From the NCBI GenBank assembly GCA_016718275.1, contig JADKEA010000024.1:124001-188000 (forward strand): a DNA stretch of 64,000 nt, read 5' to 3'. Made by a program: the position numbers and the translations under genes. How positions within the stretch are numbered: the stretch's first letter is position 1; each line of letters starts with the position of its first letter. The notes under the pieces were generated by a model that saw only the letters and a list, made by a program, of their open reading frames with translations, was not told the origin of the DNA and ran no database searches. Source of the DNA: Candidatus Villigracilis affinis. Lineage in GTDB: Bacteria > Chloroflexota > Anaerolineae > Anaerolineales > Villigracilaceae. Shown here in pieces: positions 1 to 8,150 of this stretch.

Positions 1-943
1 CGCGGACCGCGTTCTTAATTGCGATCGCATCCGAGCGGCCATGGCCGATGAATACCAATCCATTGACACCCAGCAGGGGAGCCGCACCCTGTTCGTTTGG
101 GTCCAGTAACTTTTTAATGGCACCCAATGCAGGCTTCACGAGCAGTCCGCCGATCTTCGTCAAAATGCTTCCATTCTTGATGATCTCACGGATCTTATCT
201 GTAATCAGCTTGGCAACCGCTTCTGATGATTTTAGCATTACATTGCCCGTAAATCCGTCGGTAACTGCCACGTCCACTTTTCCGCCGATCACTTCCTTGC
301 CTTCCACATTGCCGAAGTAATTCAACTTTGATGCCTTGAACAAGGGAGTTGCGTTTTTGACCAGTTCGTTGCCTTTACCTTCTTCCTCACCGTTCGATAC
401 CAACCCAACTTTCGGGCTTTTTACGCCGCGCACCTTTTCGGCATAAATACTCCCAAGGATCCCAAATTGAAAAAGATTTTCTGGCTTGCAATCAGGATTG
501 GCTCCGATATCGAGCACAACGCATGTGCCTGTTGCGGTTGGGAAAATAGGCGCCAGCGCAGGGCGATCCACACCGCGAATGCGTCCCAGACGGAACAGTG
601 CGGTCACCATTCCCGCCCCAGTGTTGCCTGCAGTGACAAATGCATCGGCTTCCCCGTTCTTTACCAGGTCAATACCCACCGCCATCGAATTTTTTGCGTC
701 CTTCGAACGCGCCTTCAACACAAGGTTTTCGCCTTTGTCTTCCATGGTCAACATCTCGGGCGCATTGACGATGCGTATCTTCAGGCCTTCTGTATTTTGC
801 GAGTCGAGCACAGGTTTGATCTTCGATTCATCTCCCACCAGAATGATTTCCGCACCGTATTCACGCGCGGCCATCACTGCCCCTTCCACATCTGGAACGG
901 GGTGACTGTCACTTCCCATTGCATCTACAACGATTCGAGCCAT
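1..943 (-). CDS. plsX: Phosphate acyltransferase PlsX (3' end cut by window edge)
   Basis: PlsX makes acyl-phosphate from acyl-ACP and phosphate, the first step of phosphatidic acid synthesis by the PlsX/PlsY route. I translated the minus strand directly: the protein opens with MARIVVDAMGSD, the typical PlsX N-terminus, and later shows DAFVTAGNTGA and SNGEEEGKGNELVK, both hallmarks of the family. About 314 codons are visible and the frame is still open at base 1, so some 20 to 30 C-terminal residues lie outside. The ATG at 943 has an AGGAG box 6 bases upstream. It is transcribed divergently from the adjacent tRNA-Leu. The assignment is firm; the promoter is not clear. Confidence 0.95.
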   Translation of the reverse strand, partial: MARIVVDAMGSDSHPVPDVEGAVMAAREYGAEIILVGDESKIKPVLDSQNTEGLKIRIVNAPEMLTMEDKGENLVLKARSKDAKNSMAVGIDLVKNGEADAFVTAGNTGAGMVTALFRLGRIRGVDRPALAPIFPTATGTCVVLDIGANPDCKPENLFQFGILGSIYAEKVRGVKSPKVGLVSNGEEEGKGNELVKNATPLFKASKLNYFGNVEGKEVIGGKVDVAVTDGFTGNVMLKSSEAVAKLITDKIREIIKNGSILTKIGGLLVKPALGAIKKLLDPNEQGAAPLLGVNGLVFIGHGRSDAIAIKNAVR

Positions 944-967
944 ATAAATCTCCTGTGATAATTGTGC

Positions 968-995
968 TTGACAAGAAAACCAAGCCGATTATAAT
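968..995 (+). promoter_or_regulatory. Consensus sigma-70 promoter of tRNA-Leu
   Basis: A perfect -35 box TTGACA (968-973) and a perfect -10 box TATAAT (990-995) are separated by 16 bases. The expected start of transcription is near 1002, five bases before the mature tRNA, which leaves almost no 5' leader. This is the strongest promoter visible in the window. Confidence 0.88.
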
Positions 996-1006
996 ACGGC
1001 CTGCTT

Positions 1007-1088
1007 GCGCTGGTGCTGGAATTGGCAGACAGGCACGCTTGAGGTGCGTGTGCCGTAAGGCGTGGAGGTTCAAGTCCTCTCCAGCGCA
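1007..1088 (+). tRNA. tRNA-Leu, anticodon GAG
   Basis: The acceptor stem GCGCTGG (1007-1013) pairs with CCAGCGC (1081-1087), with A as the discriminator base. The T-arm GGAGGTTCAAGTCCTCT is canonical. A long variable arm (about GTGCCGTAAGGCGT) marks a class II tRNA. The anticodon stem CACGC/GCGTG encloses the loop TTGAGGT, so the anticodon is GAG, reading CUC and CUU leucine codons. The 3' CCA is not encoded. The gene has its own promoter and terminator and is a single-gene unit. Confidence 0.96.
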
Positions 1089-1091
1089 CTC

Positions 1092-1126
1092 ACATCCCCG
1101 TTCTTTGGACGGGGATGTTTTGTTTT
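1092..1126 (+). terminator. Intrinsic terminator after tRNA-Leu
   Basis: ACATCCCCG (1092-1100) pairs perfectly with CGGGGATGT (1110-1118) across a 9-base loop and is followed by TTTTGTTTT. It lies four bases after the tRNA and overlaps the stop region of the convergent histidine kinase gene at 1125. Confidence 0.88.
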
Positions 1127-2450
1127 ACACAAGCGGCTTGTCTGGCAGGGTGAAATAAAAGCTCGCGCCTTTCCCCAGCTCCGATTCAACCCAAATTCTG
1201 CCTTCGTGTACCTCAATGATCCGTTTGACGATCCCCAATCCGATTCCCAGACCGTCAGTTTTCGCATTCAGTTTGTTGAACAGCCCAAATACCTGCTCAT
1301 GATATTTGGGGTCAATTCCCACTCCATTATCCCGCACAAAAAACACACGCTCACCGCTTTTCACTTCCGAACCGATCTCGATCAGCGGCTCAGCCTGCTC
1401 GCCCATGAACTTGACCGCATTCGTGACCAAATTCTGGATCACCTGCACGATGCGTGCAAAATCGCAATAGATGACTGGAAACCCGCTTCCCACTTTAACT
1501 TTGACCTGCTTCGCCTTAAATAAGCCGCTTGCCGCTTTGAGAGCCTCCTCTACGATCTCTTCAAAGGATACCTCTCGCGGCGGATTCATGATGCGCCCGA
1601 TTCTGGAGAGATCCAATATCTCATCCACGAGTTTTCCCATGTTCTTCGCAGCTTCATTGATATGTTCGATGTCTTTTCGGACCCGATCCTTGTCGCCTGC
1701 AATTGCATCCCTTTCCAGATAGCCCAGATAACCCGTGATTGTGATGAGTGGAGTTTTCAGGTCATGCGAAACGGTAATAGCGAATCTGTCCAATTCTTGA
1801 TTCTTTAGCTTTAATTGCTGAACTAGTTCCTCGCGCGCCATTTCCGCTTTTTCCCTTTCTTCGATCTCTTCTCGGGCCAGCGTTAAGTTGTGGTGAATAT
1901 ACCCTACCAACAAATAGACCGCGTTACTCGTGATCAGGATGATCGCGCTGGCAAACAGAAAATCATCTGCCTGGGCGATTAACCCGCCGTTTGGATGATA
2001 AAAGCCCAGAATATCTGCGAAGACAAGCCATGACAAACACAATATGATAAAACCTGTCAGATAGGGGAGAATCTTTCCTTTTAGTATCAGCCCTGTCACA
2101 ATTAGGATGATTGGATAGGCCATGATGGCTACATCATGGATTCCATTTCCAATTGCGGAAATATACGTGAGTAGGATGATCGCACTAATGGCAAAGAGGG
2201 TAATCGGAAGCGAGAGCATTCCCCTGTTGATCATGATCAGACTGGTAATGATCGGTACAATACCGATAAGGATTGCCACTGTTTCTGTATATTTACCCTT
2301 GAACAGCAGATTGATACCCAACACCAGCAGGACGAACAGGGATGAGAATGCCACCCAACGCATTATTTTGGCAACTTGTTCTTCATTGCCATACGTACGT
2401 CTTCTCAGATAGGATGAAAGCGGTTCCTTGTAGCTTGGTCTGTTTTCCAT
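1125..2450 (-). CDS. Membrane sensor histidine kinase
   Basis: The protein has 441 residues. After a basic N-terminus it has about six hydrophobic helices (residues 30-185), a coiled linker (185-222), a HisKA domain with the phospho-acceptor His229 in VSHDLKTPL, and a HATPase domain with the N-box around NLVTNAVKF, the G1 box RDNGVGID and the G2 box GLGIGLGIVKR. It should autophosphorylate on His229 in response to a signal sensed within or near the membrane; no large periplasmic domain is present. It follows the kinase gene at 2469-4118 with 18 bases between them, so they are probably co-transcribed, and their catalytic regions are clear paralogues. No response regulator gene is adjacent, so the partner is unknown. 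Confidence 0.92.
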   Translation of the reverse strand: MENRPSYKEPLSSYLRRRTYGNEEQVAKIMRWVAFSSLFVLLVLGINLLFKGKYTETVAILIGIVPIITSLIMINRGMLSLPITLFAISAIILLTYISAIGNGIHDVAIMAYPIILIVTGLILKGKILPYLTGFIILCLSWLVFADILGFYHPNGGLIAQADDFLFASAIILITSNAVYLLVGYIHHNLTLAREEIEEREKAEMAREELVQQLKLKNQELDRFAITVSHDLKTPLITITGYLGYLERDAIAGDKDRVRKDIEHINEAAKNMGKLVDEILDLSRIGRIMNPPREVSFEEIVEEALKAASGLFKAKQVKVKVGSGFPVIYCDFARIVQVIQNLVTNAVKFMGEQAEPLIEIGSEVKSGERVFFVRDNGVGIDPKYHEQVFGLFNKLNAKTDGLGIGLGIVKRIIEVHEGRIWVESELGKGASFYFTLPDKPLV

Positions 2451-2468
2451 ATCACACCTTTGAGTTTA

Positions 2469-4118
2469 TCAAGTGCGCGTTGCCAATGTGAAGTAAAAGC
2501 TTGCTCCGTGCCCCAGTTCCGATTCGACCCATACCTTGCCGCCGTGAAACTCGATGATGCGCTTTACAAGCGCGAGACCGATGCCCGTTCCATCCGTTCT
2601 TGCGTCCAGTTTGTTAAATAGCCCGAATATACGTTCATGATACTGCGATTCGATGCCAATTCCATTGTCGCAAACGAAAAAAAACTGTTCATCGTTTCTC
2701 CTGTGCAGGCCTACTTTGATCTCTGGATTCGGCTGTTCCCCCATGAATTTGATCGCATTTTCGAAAAGGTTTTGAAATACCTCGATCAATCGGTGGCGGT
2801 CCACTTCGACATTTGGCAGGTCATTTTCGATTGTCAATGTAACCTTGTTTGTAGTCAGTTGCTTATGGAGTGCCCGAACTGCCTCTCTGGCCAAATCGCC
2901 TATGTTTGCAATCTCTGGTTTGTTGATAAACCTTCCGATTCGCGAGAGTTCGAGCAGTTCGTTGAGCAGTCGCTGCATTTTGACGACCGCATCCATAATG
3001 CGCTGAACATCTTTCCTGGCCTTGTCGGCATTTCCGTTGACGATGTCTTTTTCAAGATATCCGACGAATCCACCGATAGTGATAAGTGGTGCTTTCAGGT
3101 CATGAGAAACCGTATAGGTGAAACTCTCCAATTCATTGTTTTTGTTTTGCAATTCCACAAGTAATTCATCGATCTTGGTGATGTCATATAGGGTGTAAAG
3201 CACACAGGCTTCACTATCCACTATGATCGGTGCTACAGATATCAGTGCCACCCCGGTCTCCCCCGAGCTTCGCCTAAACTTCGCCTTGAATTCACGGATG
3301 AAACCCTGTTCTTTGAGCAGTTCTTGATGCTTTGTGTGCTCGTCTGGGTCCACCCATAATCTTAAGTCGCTCGCATTTCGTCCAATAGCTTCATCCCGGC
3401 TGTAGCCCAATTCATTGCTGAACGCTTCGTTGATGTCAACGATTGTGCGGTCTGACAGGCGGCCTATTACCATGGGAACAAAGGTATGGTGAAATGTTGT
3501 ATGGAATTTATCTTCAGATGCGCGCAAGGCGGCATCTGTTTGCTGGCGTTTGATGGCTGCCCCCAGCATACTTGAGGCTACCTGCATTGCGTGGATTTCA
3601 GCTTTTGACCAGGCCATTTCGCGCTCACAGTCATCAAACCCGATCACTCCCCACCAATTGCCATCCACAAAGATAGGAACATCCAGAAGCGTTTTTATCT
3701 CCTGACGGCCCGGCGTATCCTGCCATATGGACTCGAATATTTTTGTCGTGTTATAAAACGGCTTTCCCGCGCTTACCACTGAATACCACTCAGACATGCC
3801 CTCTTCGAGGACGGGTACATTCTGGAAATCAGGATTGTTGATCTCGGGCTTTTGTCCGACGCCAACCCATTCATACTTTTGACTGGTTACGATCTGCCTG
3901 TTTTTACCAAGATGATTTTCAAACAAATAGGCGTGACTTGCGTTGGTTGCCTCTCCCAGCAGCTTGAGGAGGTCGTTGATCTCGGTACGCCAATCTGGCG
4001 CTTCCAGAAGCTTTACGGCCGATTGGGCGATTGCATCTAGAAGTACATCACTTCGTCGCGGAAGTTTTTCCTTTGGAGTGGTTTTTACATCCTTTACTAA
4101 GGGGTCAGTCTTCTTCAT
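2469..4118 (-). CDS. Soluble GAF-PAS sensor histidine kinase
   Basis: The protein has 549 residues and no membrane helix. A GAF domain (about 30-195) is followed by a PAS domain (about 200-320), a HisKA domain with His339 in VSHDLKAPL, and a HATPase domain with RDNGVGID-like CDNGIGIES and GTGIGLALVKR. The GAF domain suggests binding of a small cytoplasmic ligand; which one cannot be told. It lies upstream of, and reads into, the membrane kinase gene at 1125-2450. The kinase core resembles that neighbour closely, pointing to duplication followed by sensor swapping. There is no response regulator nearby. The terminator at 4157-4189 separates it from the transporter operon upstream. Confidence 0.92.
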   Translation of the reverse strand: MKKTDPLVKDVKTTPKEKLPRRSDVLLDAIAQSAVKLLEAPDWRTEINDLLKLLGEATNASHAYLFENHLGKNRQIVTSQKYEWVGVGQKPEINNPDFQNVPVLEEGMSEWYSVVSAGKPFYNTTKIFESIWQDTPGRQEIKTLLDVPIFVDGNWWGVIGFDDCEREMAWSKAEIHAMQVASSMLGAAIKRQQTDAALRASEDKFHTTFHHTFVPMVIGRLSDRTIVDINEAFSNELGYSRDEAIGRNASDLRLWVDPDEHTKHQELLKEQGFIREFKAKFRRSSGETGVALISVAPIIVDSEACVLYTLYDITKIDELLVELQNKNNELESFTYTVSHDLKAPLITIGGFVGYLEKDIVNGNADKARKDVQRIMDAVVKMQRLLNELLELSRIGRFINKPEIANIGDLAREAVRALHKQLTTNKVTLTIENDLPNVEVDRHRLIEVFQNLFENAIKFMGEQPNPEIKVGLHRRNDEQFFFVCDNGIGIESQYHERIFGLFNKLDARTDGTGIGLALVKRIIEFHGGKVWVESELGHGASFYFTLATRT

Positions 4119-4156
4119 GAGGTCGGTTTATTTGTAGTGATGGTTGGAATTGCGAT

Positions 4157-4189
4157 AAAAAAATCTCTATCAGTAATGATAGAGATTTT
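4157..4189 (-). terminator. Intrinsic terminator of the amino-acid ABC/DDAH operon
   Basis: On the minus strand AAAATCTCTATC and GATAGAGATTTT form a 12-bp stem with a 6-base loop, followed by a run of T (complement of 4157-4163). It starts 18 bases after the stop of the DDAH gene and closes the operon that begins at 7528. Confidence 0.88.
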
Positions 4190-4206
4190 AACCGATATGT
4201 CGGAGT

Positions 4207-4965
4207 TTAAAGAACGAGACTACAGCAGGTGACTGCCCCTTCGGCTTTTGCCAGTTCAGCAACGTTGACAGCCTGTATTTTGTAACCTTTTTGCTCGAGC
4301 CTTTGCTTTGTCTTTGGAAATGCGGTGGGGAAAATGATTCCATCACCTACGGGTAGGCAATTCGCGGCAAAAGGTTCGGAAGGGTCCACTTCGATCCAGT
4401 CGAATCCTTTGAAATGGGAGGTGTCCACCCAGTTGGGATTTATAAGCAGGGTTTTATCGTCCACTTTGGTGAGGGCGGTCTTCAAGTGCAGACAGTCGTG
4501 CATTTCGACGGCGGTCACTGTATAGCCGTATTTGGCGAGCAGTTCCTGAAGCTGACGAACGGCGGAATCGTTGCTGCGTGTGGAAATACCGATATAAATA
4601 TTTTTTCCAAGCACAAGCACGTCGCCGCCATCCACAGTGCCAGGCTCCGTGACATGCACAAGCGGGCGGTGCGGAGACAATGCCCGGATGATGGATTCTG
4701 TTTCAGGTTTTCGAGAATCAGCTCCAGGTCGGGTAATGACCGCAGCTTCAGGCAGGATGAAGGCTGTATCTTCCACAAAGACAGAGTCAGGCAGGTCAGG
4801 CTCTTCAGGCAGTTCGATCACTTGACAGCCGAGTGATGCCAGCGCGTTGACATACTCCTCATGCTGCGCGCGGGCCACATCCAGATCAATGGGCGTGCGC
4901 TCGATATGTGTGACCTCGCATTCGTTGAACCGCGGACTAATTTTGCGGGTGATCGCGATGGTCAT
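4207..4965 (-). CDS. Dimethylarginine dimethylaminohydrolase (DDAH)
   Basis: DDAH hydrolyses methylated arginines to citrulline and methylamines; it belongs to the guanidino-group modifying superfamily of arginine deiminase. The protein has 252 residues, the usual bacterial length. Visible active-site elements are the FVEDT motif (Glu65, Asp66), GTVDGGDVL (109-117), the histidine in CLHLKTA (His160) and the C-terminal TCCSLVL, in which the first cysteine (Cys247) corresponds to the catalytic cysteine of known DDAHs. The stop of the upstream ABC ATPase gene directly abuts its start, so it is the last gene of the polar amino-acid ABC operon. This suggests the transporter brings in methylarginine, arginine or a related compound. 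Arginine deiminase is a less likely alternative because those proteins are about 400 residues long. Confidence 0.9.
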   Translation of the reverse strand: MTIAITRKISPRFNECEVTHIERTPIDLDVARAQHEEYVNALASLGCQVIELPEEPDLPDSVFVEDTAFILPEAAVITRPGADSRKPETESIIRALSPHRPLVHVTEPGTVDGGDVLVLGKNIYIGISTRSNDSAVRQLQELLAKYGYTVTAVEMHDCLHLKTALTKVDDKTLLINPNWVDTSHFKGFDWIEVDPSEPFAANCLPVGDGIIFPTAFPKTKQRLEQKGYKIQAVNVAELAKAEGAVTCCSLVL

Positions 4966-5730
4966 TTAGTTTTCTCCGGAGCGATAGCGATCGATCAGGG
5001 CCTTGGTGCGTGGATCTTTCGGATCCTTGAAAAGGTCTTCGGGTTTCGAGTCTTCGATCAATTCGCCTTCCGCCATCACAAGGACACGGTCTGCAACATC
5101 GCGGGCAAAGCCCATTTCGTGGGTGACAACGAGCATGGTCATGCCGTCTTTGGCAAGCTTTTTCATTACGTTCAACACTTCGCCGATGAGTTCGGGGTCA
5201 AGCGCCGAGGTGGGTTCATCGAAGAGCATGACGCGCGGCTCCATGGTGAGGGCGCGGGCAATGGCAATGCGCTGTTTTTGGCCGCCCGAAAGACGCATGG
5301 GATATTCATCTCTTTTGAAAAGCATGCCCACGCTATCGAGGTTTTGTTCGCCGAGTTCGATAGCTTTTTTACGATCCATCCCCTTGACGATGATCGGTGC
5401 TTCGATGACATTCTCAAGCACGGACATGTGCGGAAAGAGGTTGAATTCCTGGAATACCATGCCTGTCTTCAAGCGTACATCGTGGACGAGCTGGCGGTGG
5501 TGTGAACCTTTTTCGCCGCCTTCCACGCGGACGCCGTCCACTTCAATGCTGCCATGGGAGGGTTCTTCCAAAAAGTTTATGCAGCGCAGGAGTGTGCTTT
5601 TTCCAGAACCGCTCCTGCCGATCAAGCAGACCACTTGTCGTTCTGGCACCTCAAGGCTGATATTTTTCAAAACGTGCAAACGTCCGAAATACTTATCGAG
5701 TTTGGATATCTTTACGATCGAGGATGTCAT
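4966..5730 (-). CDS. Polar amino-acid ABC transporter, ATP-binding protein
   Basis: A 254-residue ATPase of the GlnQ/HisP family that energises uptake. The Walker A motif GRSGSGKST (residues 38-46), the signature LSGGQKQRIAIARAL and the Walker B stretch VMLFDEPTSALDP are intact, as is the switch histidine in VVTHEM. It lies 2 bases after the permease gene and immediately before DDAH, so translation of the three genes is probably coupled. Together with the permease (5733-6551) and the binding protein (6629-7528) it forms a complete importer. Confidence 0.95.
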   Translation of the reverse strand: MTSSIVKISKLDKYFGRLHVLKNISLEVPERQVVCLIGRSGSGKSTLLRCINFLEEPSHGSIEVDGVRVEGGEKGSHHRQLVHDVRLKTGMVFQEFNLFPHMSVLENVIEAPIIVKGMDRKKAIELGEQNLDSVGMLFKRDEYPMRLSGGQKQRIAIARALTMEPRVMLFDEPTSALDPELIGEVLNVMKKLAKDGMTMLVVTHEMGFARDVADRVLVMAEGELIEDSKPEDLFKDPKDPRTKALIDRYRSGEN

Positions 5731-5732
5731 GT

Positions 5733-6551
5733 TTATCGGTCTCCCTTGGCAAGGCGGCTTTCAATAACACCCTGAATATAGGAAAGGATGATGGTCATGG
5801 TCCAGTAAAAAATGGCGGCCATAATCAGGGCTTCAAGATTGTGGAATTGTGCGCGGCCTACTTTGACGGCGCGCCAGGTCAATTCATGTACAAAGCCTGT
5901 TGCTGAAACCAGCGCGGAATCCTTGGTCATGGCGATGAATTCGTTGCCTGTCGGCGGGATGGCGAAGCGCATGGCCTGCGGAAGGATGACGCGCTTCATG
6001 GTCTGACCCGGGGTCATGCCCAGCGCGGTGGCGGCTTCTCTTTGGCCTTTGCCGACAGACGCCAGCCCCGCGCGGAAAATTTCAGACATGTACGCCCCGT
6101 AATTTAACCCCAGCGCGAGAACGCCTGCCCAAAGCCCGGGCATGCGAATATCCAGCTGTGGAAGGGCGAGGAAGAAGAACATGATTTGCAAATAAAGAGG
6201 TGTGCCGCGGATCAATGAAACATAAAAGGTGCTGAGCGCATAAATGGGTGGGAAGGTGGAGAGCCTGCCCAGCGCCGCTAATAAAGCCAGAATCGTTGCA
6301 AGAATGATGGAAAGGATTGATATACGGATGGTTTCACCCACCCCACCCGCAATGAACAACATGTTATTTTTGATAAAGGTTGTGTCTATATTAATAGGGC
6401 CGCTGAAAAGAAGGACAAGCAAAAACAGCAGGATGCCCCAGGTAAGGGCTACGTTCGCGCGAAAGTGACGTTCTTTGCGCTGCTGCGCTGCAAACAACAA
6501 CTCGGCCTGTGTTTTAGGCGCACCAGATTCTGCTTTGGCAAAAAGGTTCAT
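5733..6551 (-). CDS. Polar amino-acid ABC transporter, permease
   Basis: A 272-residue inner-membrane protein of the HisM/GlnP family. A 40-residue cytoplasmic N-terminus precedes a first membrane helix (about 30-50), and the transport core carries the family ATPase-contact (EAA) loop EAATALGMTPGQTMKRVILP. A glutamine/histidine-type permease usually works as a homodimer when only one permease gene is present, as here. The 77-base gap to the binding-protein gene upstream holds a strong hairpin (6583-6613), which probably lowers expression of this and later genes relative to the binding protein. Confidence 0.93.
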   Translation of the reverse strand: MNLFAKAESGAPKTQAELLFAAQQRKERHFRANVALTWGILLFLLVLLFSGPINIDTTFIKNNMLFIAGGVGETIRISILSIILATILALLAALGRLSTFPPIYALSTFYVSLIRGTPLYLQIMFFFLALPQLDIRMPGLWAGVLALGLNYGAYMSEIFRAGLASVGKGQREAATALGMTPGQTMKRVILPQAMRFAIPPTGNEFIAMTKDSALVSATGFVHELTWRAVKVGRAQFHNLEALIMAAIFYWTMTIILSYIQGVIESRLAKGDR

Positions 6552-6582
6552 GAGTTAAATTCCTCCACAAGGAATTAATAGC

Positions 6583-6613
6583 AAGGGAAGCGGCATACCA
6601 TGCCGCTTCCCTT
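6583..6613 (-). terminator. Intercistronic hairpin after the binding-protein gene
   Basis: AAGGGAAGCGGCAT (6583-6596) and ATGCCGCTTCCCTT (6600-6613) form a perfect 14-bp stem with a 3-base loop. On the minus strand it is followed by GCTATTAATT, a poor T-run, so it is more likely a partial attenuator or an mRNA 3'-end stabiliser than a full terminator. Such hairpins between binding-protein and permease genes are a known way of making excess binding protein. Confidence 0.75.
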
Positions 6614-6628
6614 TTAATGTTGGATGGA

Positions 6629-7528
6629 TTACTTGGGAGCCTGGGTCAGGTCTTCGCTGAACCATTTTGTGGAGATTGCGGTCAGGGTGCCATCGCCGTG
6701 CATTTTCTCGAAGATTTTGTTCACTTCGGCGATCAGGCTTGCGGTGGGCAGGGTTGAAGATTTGTCGAAGGCTGCGGCAAGATCTTCAGAGTACACTGCG
6801 CTGCCAAGTTGGCGAACCGAAATTCCTGCGGCGATGTTCGCATTCACGACCGTGGCGGAGGTGGAGTAGGCGGCAAAGTCAGTGCGGCCAGCGGCGAGTG
6901 CCTGGGCACATTCCTGGTCAGATTCTAAGGGGACTACGGTGATGCCTGAGGGAGGCTTGGCGTAGATGGATGAAGCGGGAAGGCCAATGTCTGCGCCGTT
7001 GAGCCAGGATTCGTAGGTGGTGGAAACGCCTGCGCAAATGGCCTGACCAGCGAGGTCCTCGAGGGTCTGGTATTCAGAGTCGGCGAGTACTGCAACAACT
7101 GCGGGGGTGTAGTAGTAAGGTACGCTGAAATCGAGCACCTTCTGGCGGTCGGTGGTAATGGTCATGGAGCCAACGCTCATATCCCATTTGTCCGCCCAGT
7201 TACCGGCAGTAAGAGTGTCCCAACCGGGGGTGGCGAAACAGGTTTCAACACCGAGTGCATCGCCAACGGCAATGGCTACATCCACATCGAAGCCCTGCAT
7301 TTCAGCAGTGGTCAAAGCATCGGACGGACACTTGGTATCTGATGGGCGGGAGCCTTCGGTATTGAGGAAGGATTGGGGTTCATAGTTGGGGTCGGTGGAA
7401 ATGAGGATGTACCCACGTTCCTTGATTGCGCCGAGCAAATCGGTGGCTGTTGAGCCGCCCCCACCGCAGGCGGTAAGCATGAGTGATGCTACTACGAGCA
7501 GGCTTGCCATTGTCAAAAGCTTTTTCAT
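6629..7528 (-). CDS. Polar amino-acid ABC transporter, substrate-binding lipoprotein
   Basis: A family 3 solute-binding protein of about 299 residues. The start was placed at the ATG at 7528, which begins MKKLLTMASLLVVAS and has GGAGG 8 bases upstream; an ATG 60 bases further upstream would break the signal peptide. The lipobox LTAC (mature Cys about residue 21) marks a lipoprotein. The family motif GFDVDVAIAVGDAL and the ligand-cleft region VGSMTITTDRQKVLDFS are clear. Cys pairs in SDTKCPSD and VETCFATP are consistent with an exported protein. It is the first gene of the operon that ends with DDAH, so arginine-like ligands are a reasonable guess. Confidence 0.94.
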   Translation of the reverse strand: MKKLLTMASLLVVASLMLTACGGGGSTATDLLGAIKERGYILISTDPNYEPQSFLNTEGSRPSDTKCPSDALTTAEMQGFDVDVAIAVGDALGVETCFATPGWDTLTAGNWADKWDMSVGSMTITTDRQKVLDFSVPYYYTPAVVAVLADSEYQTLEDLAGQAICAGVSTTYESWLNGADIGLPASSIYAKPPSGITVVPLESDQECAQALAAGRTDFAAYSTSATVVNANIAAGISVRQLGSAVYSEDLAAAFDKSSTLPTASLIAEVNKIFEKMHGDGTLTAISTKWFSEDLTQAPK

Positions 7529-7572
7529 TATCTCCTCCAAGAGAAATAAAAATGATTGGCAACATTTCATTG

Positions 7573-7595
7573 CCACGGAATGTTTCATTCCGTGG
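7573..7595. promoter_or_regulatory. Perfect palindrome over the operon start site (possible operator)
   Basis: CCACGGAATG (7573-7582) and CATTCCGTGG (7586-7595) form a perfect 10-bp inverted repeat with a 3-base spacer. It begins five bases downstream of the -10 box at 7600-7605, covering the expected transcription start of the amino-acid ABC operon. This is the usual place for a repressor operator; a leader hairpin is the alternative. Confidence 0.55.
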
Positions 7596-7599
7596 GTTA

Positions 7600-7628
7600 A
7601 GCATAGACTATTTTTATCAATTATGCAA
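7600..7628 (-). promoter_or_regulatory. Promoter of the amino-acid ABC/DDAH operon
   Basis: On the minus strand a -35 box TTGCAT (7628-7623) and a -10 box TATGCT (7605-7600) are separated by 17 bases. Each matches four of six consensus positions. The predicted start is near 7593, inside the palindrome at 7573-7595. Confidence 0.55.
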
Positions 7629-7685
7629 GGATTTCATGTAAATCCGTAATGGTACAATTATGTATACTAATTTTTGGAGGCAGGC

Positions 7686-8099
7686 ATGTCTGTAATTTTT
7701 CCGAGCGAGGAATGGCTCAAGGGGTTGGAGATAAAATTGAATTCGGATGAGAAGTACCGTGAACTGGCAAAAAATTGGGAAGGCGACTTGTTCTTCAATA
7801 TTGAGCCCGGCGGAAATTTAAAAGAGCCGCTCACGTTCTATCTGGACCTGTGGCATGGCGCTTGTCGAAAAGTGGAATACATGCCTGATGCATCTGCCTA
7901 CCCAAGCCCGGCCTTCATCCTGCAGGCATCTTATGAAAACATTACGGCCGTGCTGTTGGGAAAATTGAATCCGATGACTGCCATGATGACAATGAAATTG
8001 AAAGTGGCGAAGGGAAACATGGGATACATGATGCGCAATGTGCCGACCGTGCTTGACTTTGTCCGCTGTGCGCAGGAAGTGACAACAGAAATTCTTTAA
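7686..8099 (+). CDS. SCP2 sterol-binding-domain protein
   Basis: A 137-residue soluble protein with the layout of the SCP2 (sterol carrier protein 2) fold: an acidic alternating segment (LFFNIEPGG...LTFYLDLWHG), a central region ending in ILQASYENITAVLLGKLNPMTAMM and the conserved helix-turn KLKVAKGNMGYMMR. In the family this fold is a hydrophobic tunnel for lipids or acyl chains. The ATG at 7686 is preceded by GGAGG (7676-7680). A TATACT box at 7663-7668 may be the -10 of its promoter. It lies 51 bases before the aldehyde oxidoreductase gene on the same strand; a functional link is possible but unproven. Confidence 0.82.
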   Translation: MSVIFPSEEWLKGLEIKLNSDEKYRELAKNWEGDLFFNIEPGGNLKEPLTFYLDLWHGACRKVEYMPDASAYPSPAFILQASYENITAVLLGKLNPMTAMMTMKLKVAKGNMGYMMRNVPTVLDFVRCAQEVTTEIL

Positions 8100-8150
8100 G
8101 CGGGTTACAAGTTGGCAGGTTTGAAAATTTGAATATCAATCTGACAACAT

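Noticed and set aside
467..958. Two overlapping plus-strand open frames of 139-163 codons
   Set aside because: They lie antisense to plsX, whose protein sequence is clear on the other strand; they have no ribosome site and look like shadow frames.
1007..1088. tRNA as an integration site of a mobile element
   Set aside because: No integrase gene or repeated tRNA 3' end was found on either side.
4157..4189. Riboswitch candidate in front of the histidine kinases
   Set aside because: The structure is a simple stem followed by T on the minus strand, just after the DDAH stop, so it is a terminator.
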